Origin: Dasypus novemcinctus
Lineage: Eukaryota; Chordata; Mammalia; Cingulata; Dasypodidae
DNA: 64,000 nt
Direction: 5' to 3'
NCBI RefSeq assembly: GCF_030445035.2
Contig: NC_080702.1
Coordinates: forward strand, 31,287,109 to 31,351,108
The notes under the pieces were generated by a model. It saw nothing but the letters and a program-made list of their open reading frames with translations, had not been told where the DNA came from and did not search any database. Positions 45,111 to 57,445 of the stretch are shown in pieces; positions within the stretch are counted from its first letter, which is position 1, and each line of letters opens with the position of its first letter. The position numbers and the translations under genes are program-made.

Positions 45111-46980
45111 ATTTAAACACTTGAGTTAAACAACAGTGAGTTGTTTTGTGAACTGACAGAGCAGGAGACTTCAGGGCAATGATCTGGAAAAAGGGGTAAA
45201 AAGCCCAAGGGAAAACATGAATTTCTTGCCCTGGTGGCTGGAAATGGCTGTTGTCTAAACCCCACCCTCAAGGCAAAACGCTGCTGCACAAACTCTGATT
45301 CCCACTATCCAACAAACAGGAGGTAGGGAACTCCTGGAGTAAAAGAGATCTGGCAAAGGGTGGAGAGGGGTTTCCTTTTTTGGGGTTTGGTTACCTGAAA
45401 CACCTTTGCATTTTAGGGAGTATACCAGCTATCGAGGAGCCCCAGGAAGAGGGGCAATGTGAATCTGATTCACCTGATTTACCTAGCCTTTAAGGGAAAG
45501 AGGAACTTCATCTATGAGAGGGTGGAGTCAGGCAATTCAATAGTTTGGTTCTGTAAGCTATAAAAGTTCCATCTTCTTTAAGGGAGGTGGGAAGTAAGAA
45601 GTGCTTAAAAACCTTCCAAGGGCCTCCTGGGAGGAGGGGGAGGTCTGGAAGAGGTTTGAGGGTCATTTCTCTGTAGTGAGTTCAGATACCAGGGTCCCAT
45701 TTGAATTTCAAAGTGGAACTCAACCTCACCAGGAGAGGTGAGGGGGTGTCATCACACAGGCTTTCAGGTCCTGCCGCCCTGGTAGAGAAAGCAAGCACAG
45801 GCTTTCAGGTCCTGCCGCCCTGGTAGAGAAAGCAAGAAAAATGGAAAGGGAGCAGGTTCACACAGACTCCTAATCAGCAGGAATCTCCCCAACTGCAAGG
45901 AGTCAATCCCACCCTAGGGAAAGTGACAGGATCTCTCTCCAGGTAATGTACCCATGAGAAAATTTATCTCAGTGGAGGAGTCTCCAAAATGAACACATAA
46001 GATCCCTGGTTCAATTTCCAGCTCACCTTAGAGTAGTGATGTGCTGGGTTATTAATTCCTGAGCTGATAATTTAGGACAGGGAACACATAGGTAGTATTT
46101 TTGTATTAGCTTCCCTCGAGTCTCTTATTTTTCTTTAAAAAAAAAAAGGTTCCTTACTTAATTTTAACTTTGTTTACTTGCTAAAACCCAATTCAAAACC
46201 TGTGGAGGGCAGGCTGCAGGGTAACTGATCTGTAAACACGGGTAGCTTGAGAAGCCTTTTCGGTGCTCATGTGGGAGGATGTTTTTCCATGCTTGAAGGT
46301 TTGTTTGTTTGTTTTTTTTAACTCCTCCCCACAACCCCGGTTATTTTTTTTTAATTAGGTGTGTTGTTTCTTGTTTGTCCCTCTCCTTTGTTTCTACTTT
46401 TTTTTTCTGTATACTAATTTTGTCTACCTATGCTATTTATTTTCCTTCTGTCATCTTTCTGTCTTCTGCTTACTGTTTTTATTCTTACATTCCAGCTCTT
46501 CTTGTTTAGTCTTCAAATTAGTTTGTTTTTATTTCTATCTCCTATAGTCTCTGTTTTCTTTATTAAAAAATTTTTCTTGCTGCCTTTACATTTCTCTTTC
46601 CCTCTCTTCTTATTATTCTGGCCTTCTAATTAATTCTAGATATTTTTCTCTATTCTGTTTTTCATTTCATTGTTTGTAAATCACTTTTTAATATTTATTC
46701 CCCTGCACTTCATACATGACTTATTCATTTCCCTTGGTCTTTATGGTTCCTACTCTACCTCTTACTTCTATTATTAATATTATCCTTTTTCTCTTACCTC
46801 TTTCTCTTTCTCTGGACTTAAATTTTTTTTCACGGGAACATAGACAAAATCGAGGAAATAGAATAAGAGTAACATAGTGTCCAAGAGAAAACGTACTGCA
46901 TACCCACAAACAAATAGCAACTAAATAAAACCATAGAGAGAGAAAATAATCAACTGAATAAACCCATCAAGATAAAGAGA
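45111..46980 (+). promoter_or_regulatory. L1-A 5' UTR
   Basis: Long 5' UTR with a G-rich first half and a strongly pyrimidine-rich second half (46,290-46,830) directly before ORF1. A perfect 41-base tandem duplication lies at 45,755-45,795 and 45,796-45,836. L1 5' UTRs hold the internal promoter, and duplicated monomers are a known way for such promoters to evolve. Activity cannot be judged from sequence. Confidence 0.6.
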
Positions 46981-46984
46981 TGCT

Positions 46985-48720
46985 TAAACACCAACAAGAA
47001 ATTATGATCCATAATAAGAAGCAGGTAGACATGGCCCAGTCCAAAGAACAATTTAAAAGACAGGATGAGATGTAGAACATGGAACAAATAATTAGAACTT
47101 TTCAAACAAATAACATGAACCAACTTAATGAAGTGAAAGAAAATATTAAATATATCAAAAAGACAATGGGAGAGCATACTCAAAAAAATGTAAACATAAG
47201 TAAAAAGATAATGGATTTGATAGTGATGAAAGTTACAATCCAAGAAATCAAAAATACAATGGAAGCACAAAGCAGCGGTTTCCATGGTCATGGCAGATGG
47301 CTCTGGAATTCAGTGCCTTTTCAGGGGCCCTACTTTGAAATTTGTGATCCTGAGAATGATGGAAATGGACTCAGATGTGACCTTTCTTCACGTGCCTTTT
47401 CTGTAATTTTAACTAAGCCTGTGGTTGGCCCTGGGGTTGATGTATACTCAGGAGACTTGAGTTTCTGGATTGGCTATGTGTGAGCTGGACACTGAGTCTC
47501 ACCAGAGTTGCAAATTCTACCTTTCCATTTGCTGATGACTTACCCAGGTCAGTTAATAGGGACATGAAGATTGTCAACTACCACACCAGGAAACCAAGAG
47601 TGCCCACAACTGCAAGCAGGAGGATTGCATCCTTCAAGAATGTGGAATCTAAGCCACCTCAAATTTAGAGGTGGAATGGACATCACCATCCCAGGTTCCA
47701 TAGGATGGAGGAACAAAATATGGATTAGAGTGGACTTATTCTAATATACAACTATTGTGACTCTGGCAATTGAAGAAACTGTATCATTGATGTGGAGACA
47801 GTCACTGAGGTAATTGCTAAGGGCAATGAGAGGGAAGAAGAGATGTGATATGGGGACATTTTTGGGAATTGTAATTGTCCTAAAGGATTTTGCAGGGACT
47901 GATGCTGGACATTTTATATCCTGCCATAACCCACTGAATGTACTGGAGAGAGTGTAAACTACAATGTAAACTATCATCCAGGTGGTGTTCCTAAATGTAT
48001 TCACCAAATGCAGTGAATGTGCTTAAATGATGAAAGAGGTTGTTGATGTGGGAGGAGTGGGGTGTGTTGGGGTGTGCAGTATATGGGAACCTCTTATTTT
48101 TTTAATGTAATATTTTTTGTGTGATCTTTGTGTCTTTTTTAAAAAAGCCAATTAGATAAAAAATTTAAGAATAACGTTTTTGAAAACAAAATAAGGAATT
48201 AGTGATGTGAAAGGCAGTACATCTGAAATCATACAGATAGCAGAACAGTCAGATAAAATTATAGAAATATCCCAGCAGGGACTTAGAGATCTGAATGTCA
48301 ACACAAAATCCTTAAACATATGCATTGTCATCATTCAAGTGGGGTAACATAAGTGAAAGGGGAAAGAAGCAGGTTTAGAGGAAATAATAGCTGAAAATTT
48401 CCTAACCCTATTGAGGAAAATGAATGCACAGGTCCAGGTAGTGCATACATCTCAAACAATATAAACCTCAGCAAGCCTACAGCAAGACACATACATGTCA
48501 AATTGTCAAATGCTCAAGACAAAGAAAGAATACTGACAGCAACAAGAGAAAAGAGAACCATCATATCCAAAGGAAGTATAATAAGATTAAGTGCTCATGT
48601 CTCATATGAAACCATGGAGGCAAGAAGGCAGTGCTATGACATATTTAAGGTGCTAATAGAAAAAACAACAACAAAAACAGGAAATCTCTACACAGCAATG
48701 CTGGCATTCAAAACTGATGG
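46985..48720 (+). pseudogene. L1-A ORF1 pseudogene
   Basis: Remains of the L1 RNA-binding protein. The coiled-coil-like part, rich in Lys, Glu and Asn, lies at 47,079-47,275. After the nested L1 (47,276-48,147) the frame continues with the segment encoding the VKLSNAQDKERIL-like motif (48,503) and ends in AMLAFKTDG at 48,720, where L1-B begins. The usual ATG is not preserved; a start near 46,985 is by alignment with ORF1 of L1-B at 49,413. Confidence 0.72.
47276..48147 (+). mobile_element. L1 3' UTR nested in L1-A ORF1
   Basis: An 0.87 kb terminal 3' UTR, same strand as its host, beginning GGTTTCCATGGTCATGGCAG (compare 51,570-51,590 reversed) and ending with TTTAATGTAATATT and a T/A-rich end. 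The ORF1 halves on each side are collinear with ORF1 of L1-B. No clear target duplication was seen. Confidence 0.78.
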
Positions 48721-49412
48721 GAGGAGGGCAAGATGATTTTGGAGGAAGTACACCCACATTATCTCTCCTACAAAAAATAGCTGAGTGGGGACAAAATCCT
48801 GCCTGAGTGAGCCAGTTTGGCAACCCACAAAGCAGGATGCTTTAGATCATCAATATGGAGAGAACACAGCAAAAACAGTGATTGCTCAATTAAAACTATG
48901 CTGCTGGCTTGCTTCTTGTTTGCTCTGTTTCCTCTTTCTCAATCTCTTTTCCATGTTTACTGATTTTGGCAACCAACAATATCTCTTTTCCTTCCTGCAT
49001 ATTTCTCTCTTTCCCATTCTGTTTTTTCACTAACATTCTACATCTCTTTTTTTAACTTTTCTTTTCTCCTTTCCCCTCACTTCATCATGATGGCCTTTTA
49101 ATTAATTCCATATTCTTTTCCACATTCAGTTTCCCCTTTCATTTTAGGTCCAATACATTTTATATTGCTATAACTCTACACTGTTTACATGATTTTGATA
49201 TTCATTCTGCTAAGACTTACACAGTTATTCTGCTAACATTTACTATCAGTACTACTATTAAACTTTCTCTTTTCTTGCCTCTTTTGCTTTCATTTGCCCA
49301 AAGAAAACAAAGTTTCAAAGAGAAAACTTAAAAAAAAAAAAAGCATGGACTAAATAAAACATGAGACTGGAAGATAAGCTAATCAATTGAACCACCCCAT
49401 CATGCTAAAACA

Positions 49413-50394
49413 ATGAGCAGACAGGAAGAAAAAATTACAAACCATACCAATAATAAGGAAGACATTGCCCAATCCAATGAATAAAACAAAACTAGTAAGA
49501 GGAGCAGAACACTGAGCAAGTAATTGAAGCTCTCCAAACAAATGTCATGGAACATCTTAATGAAGTGAAGGAAGACATTAAGGATATTAAGAAAATACTT
49601 TGAGAGCATACTGGAGAAAGTCTAAACATAACCAAACATATAATAGATGTGATGATGTTGAAAGGTACAATCCAAAAATTCTAAAATACACTCCCCACAA
49701 ATAACAGCAAATTTGAAGAGACAAAGGAAAGAATTAGTGAGGTGGAAGACAGTACATCTGAAATCAAACATTTATTAGAATTGATAGTTAAAAAGACAGA
49801 AAAAAAAATCAGCAAGGGCTTAGCCATCTGAATGACAGTGCAAAATGCAAAAACATATGAATTATAGGCATTCAAGAAGAAGAGAAGGGAAAAGCAACAG
49901 AAGCGGTGTTGGAGGAAATAATGGCTGGAAAGTTCCCAAACTTATTGAGGGAGATGCATGTGCATGTCCAGGAAGTGCAGTGTACCCAAAACATTATAAA
50001 TCCCAATGTGCCTCCTAAAAGATATATACTTGTGAAATTATCTAATGCTCAAGATGAAGAAAAAATACTGAAGGCAGCAAGAGCAAAGAGATCCATTACC
50101 TTTAAGGGGAACTCAATAAGTTTAAGTGCTGATTTCTCATCTGAAACCAAGGAGGCTAGAATGCAGTGTTATGACATGGTCAATGTACTAAAAGAAAAAA
50201 AAAATTCCAGGCAAGAATTCTATGTCCAGCAAAGCTGGCATTAGAAATTGTGGCGAATTCAAAATATTCACAGGTAAACAGAAACTAAGAGAGTATACCA
50301 ACAAGAAACCTGCACTTCCAGAAATACTAAAGTGAGTTCTGTAGGTAGGAAGAAAAAAAAAAAAAACAAGAGACAGAGTTGGAGGAGCGTGTAA
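49413..50394 (+). pseudogene. L1-B ORF1 pseudogene
   Basis: Remains of ORF1p. The start MSRQEE at 49,413 and the end at 50,392-50,394 align with ORF1 of L1-D and L1-1. Recognisable are the coiled-coil-like N-terminal half (49,500-49,800), LEEIMAGKFPNLLREMHVHVQE (49,909-49,974, shown in part elsewhere in the family) and VKLSNAQDEEKIL (about 50,032-50,070). Several stops and frameshifts interrupt it. Confidence 0.78.
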
Positions 50395-50704
50395 GAACAA
50401 CTAAAAAGAAAAAAAGAGAAATAAAATCAGCAGATGACAAAAACAAATCCAAAGAATATATGGCTAATGTAGGTAATTCCATGAGAGAAATAACAATGAA
50501 TGTTAATGGATTAAACTCACCAGTCAAGAGGTACAGTTTGGCAGAATGGAAAAGGAAATATGACCCTTCTATATGCTGTCTACTAGAAACTAACCAGAGG
50601 CACAGAGCTCGAAGGAAGATGAAAGTGAATGGACTGAAAATAATCTTAGTAGCAAAACAATAACCAAAATTGAGAAGGTTTAACTATACTAATATTGGTC
50701 AAAA

Positions 50705-50772
50705 TAGACATTGTTGATGTGTAAGGAGTAGGGCGGGGTTGGGTGTGGGATATATGGGAAGCTCCTATTTTT
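50705..50772 (+). mobile_element. L1-C, left part: short L1 3' end
   Basis: About 70 bases of the terminal L1 3' UTR (TTGTTGATGTGTAAGGAG... to ...GGAAGCTCCTAT) in ORF2 of L1-B. The matching continuation (TATATTTTTTAATATAACAG and an A-rich tail) is found at 59,186-59,262, on the far side of L1-D. The two parts together make one roughly 145-base L1 insertion. Confidence 0.75.
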
Positions 50773-50812
50773 TTTTTATTTTTTTAAAATTTTATTTTTT
50801 TTAATTGATTTT

Positions 50813-53544
50813 GTAAAAATATTACATTAAAAAATATATATGAGGACCCCTTCAACCCCACCACCCCCACCCCACCACTCCCCGCCCAGCAACACTCATT
50901 CCTATCATCATGACACATCCATTGCATTTGGTAAGTACATCTCTGGGCAACTCTACACCTCATGGTCAATGGTCCACATCATGGCCCATACTCTCCCCCA
51001 TTCCATCCAGTGGGCCCTGTGAGGATTTACAATGTCCGGTGATTGCCCCAGAAGCACCAACCAGGGCAGCTCCAAGTCCCTAAGATGCCTCCACATCTCG
51101 TCTCTTCCTGCCATTCCCCATACCCATTAGCCACCATGTCCACTTTTCCCACTCCAATGCCACCTTTTCTCTGTGGACATTGGATTGGTTGTGTCCATTG
51201 CACCTCTATGTCAAGAGGAGGCTCAGATTCCTCATGGATACTGGATGCAATCCTCTCGCTTTCAATTGTAGGCACTCTAAGCTCCATGGTGTGGTGGTTG
51301 TCCTTCTTCAACACCATCTTAGCTGAGTGAGGTGAGTCCAATAAATCAGATTGTACGTGCTGGAGTCTGTTGAGGCTCAGGGCCTGGCTATCACATTGTC
51401 AGTCCAGAGATTCAGATCCCCTAAATATATCTTAAACCCCGACACCAACTACAACTCCAGCACAGTAGCATGAAAGTCTTATGAAGAGAGATCCCATCTG
51501 AGTCCAGATTAATCACGCATAAACACCAGCTCCAAAGAAGGGCCATCTGACATGGCAGTTAATCCCATCTGCCATGACCATAGCACCCACGGGCCTCTTT
51601 AGCCCTCAAAGGAACCAGTACTTGGGGGTTGTATCTACTTTATCTGTCTCTTAGACTCTGCTCAGTTGTGCATAAGGACAAGCCTTCTGACAGCCTCCAG
51701 ACTCTTTTTTAGAGACTCGTAGCCATATAAACTCATTTCTCCTTTCCATTTCCTCCTTACATTAGGTCAAACAGCATTTTAAAGTCATGTTATTTTCTGT
51801 AGACAGGGATATTCTGCTGATCCGCATTGAACCTTCCATTCAAGGTCATTCTCCAGTTGCATCATCAGTTGGTAGTTGATAGTGATCCCTCGGTGCCAGG
51901 GAGGCTCATCCCCGGGTGTCATGTCCCACACTGGGGGGAAGGCATTACATTTACATGCTGAGTTTGGCTTTGAGACTGGCCACATTTGAGTAACATGAAG
52001 GCTGTCAGGAGAAAATTCCCAGTCACAGTGCTGCTCTAGGCCTTGTTCTTATTTCAGGCATATCAGCTCACAAGCATAGTCATTAGTGTCAGGGGCTCAC
52101 TGTTGGACCCTCGTTCCTTCCTGGACCTTGCCGCTGCACCTGGTCCCCTAGGGAACACGACAGAGTACCACTGGCCAGGAGCCCAGGACCCCCCAGCTGT
52201 AGTTTTTAATTGTTGCCACTATGAGTATATCCACACATTACCATGCACCCTGGACATATGTCCTGTATAGCTCCCTGTCAGCCATATATCACCTGTCAAT
52301 AGTATCCTATACCAGTATTCCTCTGTTGCCATTGTTGAACCACTCTGTGATCCAGAACTTCCTGAAAAATGAAGCCCAATATAATGTCAGGATCCCTTAC
52401 TAGCAAAATGGCATATAGCGATGGGTTTAAATGTTAGATATAGAATACATGTTGACTTGGAAAAAAATCTACATCCTATCTTTTTCTTTTTCTTTTTTTC
52501 CCCCTAATTATTGAACTTCTCTTAACAAGAGCCCTAGACCACAGCAATTCATTTATATAATATACAGCACTCCCACACATCCACCACAATACCTTTTCCC
52601 TTCCACAGCGATATTCTTACACCCTATTCACATCATATTTACTTAAAGTGATGTACAGAGTCTGAGACAATAGCTTTCAAACAAGGTGACATCTGTAGCT
52701 TACATTGTGGTGCTTACTTTATGATACACAGTTTTCTAATTTTTTAGTTATCCTGTTTTACATTATGGTTTACATTATCAGTCTGTCGTCTCCTATATGT
52801 TATGGTGTAATGTTACATGTTTTATATCCATCCTTGTGTACTCTCGCGAAACTCCTCTCTTATCCCCCATTTACCTTGGTTCCACACATTTAACATCCAT
52901 TTACCCATCAACCTTGGTGCCCACAGTGATAGCCAACCTCTGTTTCCCAAGGTGCCACGTCCAGAGATAGTTGGAATAGTGTTCAGGGCCTAACTTGCTC
53001 AACTGCCCCAATGCCCTGGGAGCCACCCTTTCTCTCCAGAGATAGAGTTCCCTCTATTTGATGGCATTAGTCCTCCCCAGGAGGTGGGTCCACCCCCACT
53101 CTCACTAGTTGGGTCTCTACCCAATCGTGCCACCCACTCTGGCAAAATGAGCATTCAGACATTCCTCAGGAGCCTGTCCTGCATCAGACCATCCCCTCCG
53201 AGCATCCTAAACAGGTAACCCTCTTAATTATATTTTGATACGATTTTCTCAGCATTTTACTCTCCACCAACACCTGACACTCTCCTATGTTCATATGCTA
53301 CCGCTCCCTCCCCCACTTTTGGGCAATATTACCTATCCGCCCATCCCCAGCCACCCTCAAACCAGCAAAGCCCCTCCCAAAGGCAACCCATTGCCCCCAT
53401 TTTATCTCTTCTTTGTGTTCATACTTACCACCAGCTCGTCATAAATTCCACCCCTGCAGACTTCGACTCACATCCTTCCTCCACCCCCCGATTACCTGTA
53501 AGCCTATCGTTCAGCCTCTTGCTCTCTGAGGCAGCTTGCTTATT
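50813..53544 (-). other. Long 3' UTR of L1-D (reference copy)
   Basis: About 2.73 kb between the ORF2 stop and the A tail, far longer than the human L1 3' UTR of roughly 0.5 kb. In coding order it has an early region, a first L1-like 3'-end unit (about 52,900-52,480, with 'TTAAGTAAATATGATGTG' and 'GTGGGAGTGCTG' in place of the usual terminal blocks), a middle region (52,400-51,500), and the terminal unit (51,500-50,813) with the 104-codon frame at 51,341-51,027 and a G-rich tract at 50,887-50,847 on the minus strand. Most truncated copies in this window derive from this terminal unit. Confidence 0.75.
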
Positions 53545-56500
53545 TCATATCATTGAGGTCATGTAGTATTTGTCCTTCAATGCCTGGGTTGTTTCATTCA
53601 ACATAAGGTTCTCAAGATTCATCCATGTTATCACGTGTGTTTGTAGTGTATTTGTTCTTACAGCCGAGTACTATTCCATTGTGTGTATATACCACATTTT
53701 ATTGATCCACTCATCTGTTGATGGGCATTTGGGACGATTCCAACTTTTGGCAATAGTGAACAATGCTGCTATGAACATTGGTGTACATATATCTGTTTGT
53801 GTCCTTGTTTTCAGTTCTGCTGGGTATATAGCCAGCAGTGGTATTGCTGGGTCATATGGCAAATCTATGGTTAGTTTTTTGAGGAACCTCCAAATTGTCC
53901 TCCAGAATGGTTGGATGCTTCTACATTCCCACCAGCAGTGGATGAGTGTTCCCATTTCTTCACATCCTCTCCAGCATTTGTATTCTTCTGTATTTTTCAT
54001 AGCTGCCAATCTTATGGTTGTAAGATGGTATCTCATTGTAGTTTTGATTTGCATTTCCCTGATAGCTAGAGATTTGGAGCATTTTTTCATGTGCTTTTTA
54101 GCCATTTGTATTTCTTCTTTGGAGAAGTGTCTGTTTAAATCTTTTTCCCATTTTTTAAATGGGTTGTTTATCTTTTTATTTTCAAGATATAGGAGTTCTT
54201 TATATATGCAATTATAAGTTTCTTATCAGATATATGGTTGCCAAATATTTTCTCCCACTGTGTGGACCCCCTTTTTACTTTCTTGACAAACTCCTTTGAG
54301 GTGCAGAAGGCTTTAATTTTGAGGAAGTCCCATTTATCTATTAGTTCTTTTGCTGCTCGTGCTTTTGGTGTGATATTCATGAAGCCATTTCCTATTACAA
54401 GGTCCTCTAAATGTTTCCCTACACTACTTTCTAAGGTTTTTATGGTCTTGGCTCTTATATTTAGGTCTTTGATCCATCTTGAGTTGATCTTTGTATAAGG
54501 TGTGAGATGGTAATCCTCTTTCATTCTTCTACATATGGCTATCCAGTTCTTCAGACACCATTTGTTGAATAGGCCACTCTATCCCAGTTGAGAGGGTTTG
54601 GTGGCTTTATTGAATATTATGTGGCTATATATGTGAGGTTCTATATCAGAACTTTAAATTCGATTCCATTGGTCTGTGTGTCTCTCCTTATGCCAATACC
54701 ATGCTGTTTTCACCACCATAGCTTTGTAGTATATTTTGAAGTCAGGTAGTGTGATTCCTCCAATTTCGTTTTTCTTTTTCAGTATGTCTTTGGCTATTCG
54801 GGGTCTCTTTCCTTTCCAAATAAATTTCATAGTTAGTTTTTCTAGTTCCTTAAAGAAGGCTGTGTTGATTTTTATTGGGATTGCATTGAATGTGTAGATC
54901 AGTTTTGGTAGGATAGACATCTTAATAATATTTACTCTTCCTATCCAAGAATAGGGAATATTCTTCCATTTATTTAGGTCTTCGTTGATTTCCTTGAACA
55001 GTCTTGTATAGTTCTCAATGTTTAAGGTTTTTACCTCTTTAGTTAAATTTATTCCTAAGTATTTGATTTTTTTATTTACTATTATGAACGGTATTTGTTT
55101 CTTGATTTCCTCCTGATCTTGCTCATTATTTGTGTACAGAAATGGTACTGATTTTTGTGCATCGATCTTATAACCTGCGACTTTACTAAACTCATTTATG
55201 AGTTCTAGAAGCTTTGTTGTAGATCTCTCAGGGTTTTCTATGTATAGGATCATGTCATCTGCAAATAATGAAATTTTGACTTCTTCCTTTCCAATTTGAA
55301 TGCCTTTTATATCTGGTTCTTGCCTCAGTGCTCGAGCAAGTACTTCTAAGCCAATGTTAAATAGGAGCGGAGACAATGGGCATCCTTGTCTTGTTCCTGA
55401 GTTTAGAGGGAAGGAGTCTAGGATTTCTCCATTGTAAACAATGTTGGCTTCAGGTTTTTCGTATATACTCTTTATCATGTTCAAAAAATTTCCTTGTATT
55501 CCAAACTTTTGGAGTGTTTTTATCAAGAAAGAATGCTCTATTTTGTCAAATACTTTTTCTGCATCTATAGATATAATCATGTGATTTTTTTTCCTTCAAT
55601 CTGTTTATATGGTGTATTACGTTGATTGATTTTCTTATGTTGAACCATCCTTGCATACCTGGGATGAATCCCACTTGGTCATGGTGTATAATTCATTTAA
55701 TGTGTTTTTGAATATGATTAGCAAATATTTTGTTAAGTATTTTTGCATCTAGGTTCATTAGAGAAATTGGTCTATAATTTTCCTTTCTTGTGGTGTCTTT
55801 TTTTGGCTTTGGTACTAGGGTAATGTTGGCATCTTAGAAGGAGTTCGGCAATGTTCTTTCTGTTTCGATTTTTTGGATATTTTCAGCGGGATTGGTGTTA
55901 GTTCTTTCCGGAATGTTTTGTAAAATTCACCTGTGAAGCTGTCTGGCCCTGGGCTCTTCTTAGTTGGGAGATTTTTAATAACTGATTCTATCCCTCTGCT
56001 TGTGATTGGTTTGTTAAGATCATCAATTTCTTCTTTTGTCAATATGGGCTGATCATGTGTTTCTAGGAATTTGTCCATTTCCTCTAAATTGTCATTTTTG
56101 TTGGAATATAGTTTTTCAAAGTATCCTCTTATGATAGTCTTTATTTCTGTGGTGTCAGTGGTGATATTGCCTTTCTCATTTCTTATTTTGTGTATTTGCA
56201 TCTCCTCTCTTTTTTTCTTTGTTAGTCTCGCTAAAGGTTTGTCAATTTTGTTGATCTTCTCAAAAAACCAGCTCTTGGTCTTGTTTATCTTTTCAAGTGC
56301 TTTCTTATTTTCTATTTCATTTAGTTCTGCTCTTATCTTTGTTATTTCCTTCCTTCTTCCTGTTGGGTAACTTTGTTGTTGTTTTTCTAATTCCTTCAAA
56401 TGTGCAGTTAGCTCTTCAATTTTTGCTCTTTCTTCTTTTTTGATATATGAGTTTATGGCTATAAATTTCCCTCTCAGTACCGCTTTTGCTGCCTCCCATA

Positions 56501-57356
56501 AATGTTGGTATGTTGTGTTCTCATTATCATTTGTTTCAAGGTAGTCATTGATTTCTTTTGAGATTTCCTCTTTGACCCACTGTTTTTCTAAGAGTGTGCT
56601 GTTTAATTTCCAAATAGTGGTGTGAAGCCTGGGCTTCTGTCCCTTGCAAATTTCCAGCTTGACTCCACTGTGGTCAGAGATATTGTTTTTTATGATTTCA
56701 ATATTTCTGAATTCATTCAACCTTTCTTTGTGGCCTAGCATATGATCTATCTTGGAGAATGAGCCATGTGCGCTTGAGAAAAATGTATATCCTGCTGCGT
56801 TTGGGTGTAATGATCTATATATGTCAATTAGATCCAGCTCTAATATACTGTTCAAATGTTTTGTTTCTTTAGTGATTCTCTTTTGAGATGTTCTGTCCAG
56901 AGTTCATAGTGGTGTATTAAAATCCCCCACTATAATTGTAGATGCATCTATTTTTTCACTTAGTTTTTCCAGCGTTTGCCTCAAGTATTTAGAGGTGCCC
57001 TTGTTAGGAGCATAAATATTTATGATTGTTCAAACTTCTTGACAGATTTTCCCTTTCACTAAAATATAGTGTCCTTCTTCATCTCTCACAATTGTTTCAC
57101 ATTTAAAGTCTATTTTGTCTGATATTAATATAGCTGCTCCTGCCTTTTTTTGGTTATTGTTTGCTTGTATGATTGTTTTCCAGCCATTCACTTTCAATCT
57201 CCATGCGTCTCTGGGTCTAAGATGTGTCTCTTGTAGACAGCATACGAATGGGTCATATTTCCTTATCCAATGTCCCAGTCTGAATCTTTTAATAGGTGAG
57301 TTTAATCCATTGACATTCAGTGTTATTACTTTCAAGGAATTATTTATTTTAGCCAT
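53545..57356 (-). pseudogene. L1-D ORF2 pseudogene (endonuclease-reverse transcriptase)
   Basis: About 1,270 codons from MAKINNSL to the stop at 53,545-53,547, full L1 ORF2 length. Endonuclease: LNVNGLNSPIKR and CCLQETHLRPRD with the catalytic Glu (57,356-57,030), then GHKERLNEF and [14 protein letters not shown] (56,855 onward). Reverse transcriptase: [14 protein letters not shown] (56.0 kb), [15 protein letters not shown] and the catalytic FADDMILY (55,265-55,242). C-terminal Cys/His segment [18 protein letters not shown] in 54,105-53,671. Interruptions separate at least five open stretches (57,356-57,030; 56,855-55,815; 55,580-54,654; 54,524-54,168; 54,105-53,671). The protein would nick DNA and copy L1 RNA if intact. 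Confidence 0.88.
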
Positions 57357-57445
57357 ATTTTGAATGGATTTGTGTTTTTCATATTTAGTTTGTATTTTTT
57401 TCCCTTCTATTTTTGTCTTTTTTTTTGTTGTTGTTGTTGTTGCTC

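Larger units (their letters stand above)
45111..48720 (+). mobile_element. L1-A: 5' half of a LINE-1 (5' UTR and ORF1)
   Basis: A plus-strand L1 with a 1.8 kb 5' UTR (45,111-46,980) and a broken ORF1 (46,985-48,720, split by a nested L1). It stops inside the ORF1 C-terminal part, exactly where the 5' end of another plus-strand L1 (L1-B) begins. The remainder may lie beyond 64 kb, past L1-B, or may be lost. Boundaries on the left are approximate. Confidence 0.75.

Noticed and set aside
53570..54217. 215-codon plus-strand frame
   Set aside because: It lies exactly opposite the C-terminal part of L1-D ORF2, and the same kind of shadow frame appears opposite the same region of L1-1. Amino-acid composition follows from the ORF2 antisense.
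54654..56855. Long minus-strand frames (308 and 346 codons) as possible functional genes
   Set aside because: They are pieces of L1-D ORF2 in different frames, separated by stops and frameshifts. Annotated as a pseudogene.
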